A stretch of 64,000 nt of DNA from Cohnella phaseoli (GTDB taxonomy: Bacteria; Bacillota; Bacilli; Paenibacillales; Paenibacillaceae), in NCBI RefSeq assembly GCF_003386235.1, contig NZ_QRDZ01000039.1, positions 29,562 to 93,561 of the forward strand. The letters run 5' to 3'. A program made the translations under genes and the position numbers. Positions 62,140-64,000 of this stretch are shown here, in pieces. Below the pieces are notes generated by a model. It was not told the origin of the DNA and did no database searches. It worked only from the letters and a program-made list of their open reading frames with translations. Each line of letters opens with the position of its first letter. The stretch's first letter is position 1.

Positions 62140-62529
62140 AAATCCTCCTTAATAATTGCAGCAATGCTGTCAATTCGCTGATGGTGTCGGGACGAGCAAA
62201 GTAGAGGACACTAACATTCCTCCGCTATGAATGCGTAAAGCGCTCCCCCTTGTTTCTTCCAATTGAATTGTAGCAAGGAAGCTAAAGTAAGCGTTATCGC
62301 AATTGTGACTTCTTTGGATTCCCATTGTCAGCGATTATCACTTTAGTGAGGGGGAATTAGGGGACATTGCGGAGATTACGGATTCAGCAAAAAACTACGA
62401 CGGATTGTCGGCGCTTCTTGTCTGATAGAAGACGATTTCATAACTAGGTGCTGCGGCGTATCAGCGCACGTAAATAAACCATCTCAGAATCTTTTGAAAT
62501 CAACTACGAATTGCCAACGACAAGCCATA
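62140..62529. other. Intergenic region upstream of the GH36 gene
   Basis: Contains the GH36 promoter (62267-62314). Beyond about 62340 I see no gene, hairpin or repeat until the IS110 remnant. GCGTAAAGCGCTCC at about 62232 is another partial cre-like sequence. Confidence 0.5.
62267..62314 (-). promoter_or_regulatory. Shared-motif promoter of the GH36 gene
   Basis: Minus strand: AAGAAGTCACAATT, TAACGCTTACT and, 15 bases from the AAGCG core, an extended -10 TGCTACAAT. The layout equals that at 58744-58791, ending about 128 bases before the ATG. Confidence 0.6.
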
Positions 62530-62817
62530 CATCTGTGGACGCGATTACCGGCGTCGATGTGGTCAGGGCAGCGGAACTCACCGCCGGGATTGGAGATATA
62601 CAAGATTCAAGATAGCCGACAAGCTGGTGCGGTACGCCGGCATTGTTCCGATCTTCGCCGGTTCCAGCGGCAAGGCCGCTACTACAAGAGCACGCAAGGC
62701 GACCGCTCCTTGCACAACATCTTCATGCCGCTGGCGAACCGGCAGCTTGTCGTTCACCGAGGAACGACAAGGCCGCGCAATCCTGGGTTTCTCGAATACT
62801 TCCACCGCAAGATATAG
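62530..62817 (+). pseudogene. IS110 family transposase remnant
   Basis: Fragments of the C-terminal (Transposase_20) domain of an IS110-type enzyme lie in three frames. ITGVDVVRAAELTAGIGDI ends at a TAG (62613); the next frame reads RYAGIVPIFAGSSGK, and a shift near 62672 leads to YYKSTQGDRSLHNIFM up to a stop at 62815. The RYAGIVP...GSSGK and RSLHNIFMPLAN motifs are diagnostic. The N-terminal RuvC-like DEDD part is missing. It is a dead element. Confidence 0.8.
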
Positions 62818-62986
62818 AGCACAGCCCAAGCGAAGGCGCGGGAGCCAATTTTTTAAATTTATAAGAGGCTCCCGCAAACAACTCAAAATGGTATAAAAAT
62901 CCTTAAAGAAATGCTATTTTAGGGGTAGTGTTCTATAGCCCTAATAATGGGGATGCTTAATTGAACTACATTATGGGATATCAAGA

Positions 62987-63181
62987 GTGGGGCAACTGAT
63001 ATCGGCTTTTCAAGACCCAAATACAGGGCTCTACTGGGCTAGAGATACAGAAGGTCATGGTAGTTCCGCTTACAAAGTTTTTGAAAAGCGAGGTAATGAA
63101 CTTCGCTGGGTTACAGATTCTGATGAATACTGTAACTACATAAATAAACACAAAGGGCCAACGGGATTAAGAATAAAATAG
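62987..63181 (+). CDS. Orphan toxin-tip-like fragment
   Basis: 64 residues: AFQDPNTGLYWARDTEGHGSS, AYKVFEKRGNELRWVTDSDE and HKGPTGLRIK. The Trp/His/Lys-rich, compact layout ending in K-G-x-x-G resembles the C-terminal toxin tips of Rhs/LXG-type polymorphic toxins, which are swapped as cassettes. No large carrier gene is present, and the GTG at 62987 has no good ribosome site; in-frame codons extend only to a stop at 62945. It is therefore probably a displaced cassette rather than a complete gene. Codon use is AT-rich unlike the rest of the window, which suggests transfer. Confidence 0.5.
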   Translation: MGQLISAFQDPNTGLYWARDTEGHGSSAYKVFEKRGNELRWVTDSDEYCNYINKHKGPTGLRIK

Positions 63182-63197
63182 AAGGAGTTGTCTCAAA

Positions 63198-63569
63198 GTG
63201 TACTTAGCCAATGATGCTGCTTTAAAGTTAGAAGAGTTGGGATTTTCAAAAACATATTATGAAAATGAAATAGCGCCTTTTGATTTCTATGAATATGACA
63301 AACAAGAATGGGTAATCGGTGGGTGTGTTGTTCCATATGGAAACTTGTTAGCGCCAAATCATATTTATGAACAAGGTACTTGGCTACCAAGTTTGTGTGA
63401 TCTAATGTACTGGCTTGCAGATAAGGGATACACATATACATTGGAGTGTAAAGAACGGGGACATGGTTTTGTTGTTCGAGTTACTGATAGTTCAGGAAAA
63501 ATTATTAAAGGGAAAGGCGGAACTGCTGAATATGCACTTTTTAAAGCAATTGAACAGATTCTAGGTTAA
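63198..63569 (+). CDS. Putative immunity protein of the toxin-tip cassette
   Basis: 123 residues, not recognised. Acidic and aromatic (NEIAPFDFYEYDKQEWVIGG; LCDLMYWLADKGYTYTLECK), it looks like a small alpha/beta protein of the immunity type. It lies 16 bases after the toxin-like fragment, with an excellent AAGGAGTT ribosome site before the GTG. The toxin-then-immunity order and the shared AT-rich composition support the pairing. A terminator follows. Confidence 0.6.
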   Translation: MYLANDAALKLEELGFSKTYYENEIAPFDFYEYDKQEWVIGGCVVPYGNLLAPNHIYEQGTWLPSLCDLMYWLADKGYTYTLECKERGHGFVVRVTDSSGKIIKGKGGTAEYALFKAIEQILG

Positions 63570-64000
63570 ATTTGTATGTAACTCCAAACCACATGCGAGC
63601 ATAACAACTCCCATGTGGTTTCTTTGCGCCTTGATACTCCCTTATTGTATGCCATCCTGCGGGCAACGAATCTACAGTCGGCAGCCAATGGCACGGCTGT
63701 TACCCAGCCAATAATTCTAACCCCAGCCTTGCGGCAGCCGCGCCCTTAACCCGAACCGGATGAAACAAACGGCTTGCCCGCTGTTGATTCATGAGTCGCA
63801 GGGCGGCTTACAGCCTTTCAGGACGTTGAAGACAGAAACTCTGTCCAACGAAAATGAAAGGCTGCAAGCCACTCCTGCGGGGGGGGGGGGGGGGGGGGGG
63901 GGTGGGGGTGTGAAAAAAATTTAATATAGAGAGAAAAAAAAAAAAAACGGGGAAAAAGTGTGGAAAAAAAAAAAAAAAACATTTTTCAGGGGTTTGTTGG
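63570..64000. other. Terminal gene-less region with low-quality end
   Basis: After the terminator there is an imperfect inverted repeat (63799-63882: GCAGGGCGGCTTACAGCC against GGCTGCAAGCCACTCCTGC) around a GACAGA-AAC-TCTGTC hairpin. From 63879 a run of 20 or more G is followed by G/T- and A-rich homopolymers. I find no gene. Confidence 0.7.
63587..63618 (+). terminator. Terminator after the immunity-like gene
   Basis: AACCACATG pairs with CATGTGGTT across a 15-base loop and is followed by TCTTTG. Confidence 0.7.

Noticed and set aside
63690..63800. A stretch reminiscent of the non-coding right end of IS200/IS605-type elements (GGATGAAACAAACGGC).
   Set aside because: No TnpA or TnpB coding sequence is present, and the likeness is too short to support.

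Overview
The window looks like chromosomal DNA of a moderately GC-rich, spore-forming member of the Paenibacillaceae (Paenibacillus/Cohnella type). The case rests on a YyaC-type spore protein, Bacillales small proteins (DUF1128, YtxH, DUF948, YflT, DUF1328), an rsbV-rsbW-sigB operon, YesM/YesN-type two-component pairs, and carbohydrate ABC importers with no ATPase of their own. I saw no rRNA, tRNA or CRISPR array. The last ~130 bases hold a poly-G run and A-rich homopolymers that look like low-quality contig-end sequence.

Layout. 1-10.4 kb: housekeeping and small genes (metallo-hydrolase, thioredoxin-like protein, DedA protein, cupredoxin, PilZ protein beside a membrane diguanylate cyclase, methyltransferase, alpha/beta hydrolase, YyaC, LysR regulator). 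10.4-11.7 kb: a pyrimidine-rich gap with octamer repeats, then a well-expressed-looking IS1595-like protein with no catalytic core. 11.7-17.6 kb: Leloir operon galK-galE-galT with a divergent AraC regulator, and an asparaginase-II-type protein. 17.7-29.7 kb: a glycan-use locus (solute-binding protein, two permeases, GH116 enzyme, 1214-residue secreted protein) with its histidine kinase/response regulator pair. 29.7-32.5 kb: two membrane glycosyltransferases.

32.6-46.4 kb is a stress-signalling neighbourhood: YtxH and other small proteins, rsbV-rsbW-sigB, and a four-gene signalling array (response-regulator/PP2C phosphatase, three-receiver hybrid kinase, CheR methyltransferase, receiver-PAS-kinase), then YflT, DUF948 and DUF1328 genes. 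Several of these genes carry SigB-like promoters (GTTTCA or GATTCA, 13-14 bases, GGGTAA-like). A plausible reading is that the array feeds the RsbV/RsbW/SigB partner switch. 46.7-50.2 kb: an NDP-sugar pyrophosphorylase, a GT4 glycosyltransferase and a helical-barrel glycan protein.

50.7-62.1 kb is a second glycan-use locus: a cytosolic glycosidase-like protein, solute-binding protein, two permeases and a secreted glycosidase-like protein, with an AraC regulator upstream and a GH36 alpha-galactosidase beyond it. The promoters of the operon and of the GH36 gene share a long, identically spaced motif. 62.5-63.6 kb carries an IS110 remnant and an AT-rich orphan toxin-tip/immunity-like pair.

Non-coding highlights: two copies of a nested stem-loop element with compensatory base changes (44.4 and 50.2 kb), two MITE-like elements sharing a 40-bp core (35.5 and 59.8 kb), a 52-bp tandem repeat (50.4 kb), and the SigB-like and AraC-type promoter sets.
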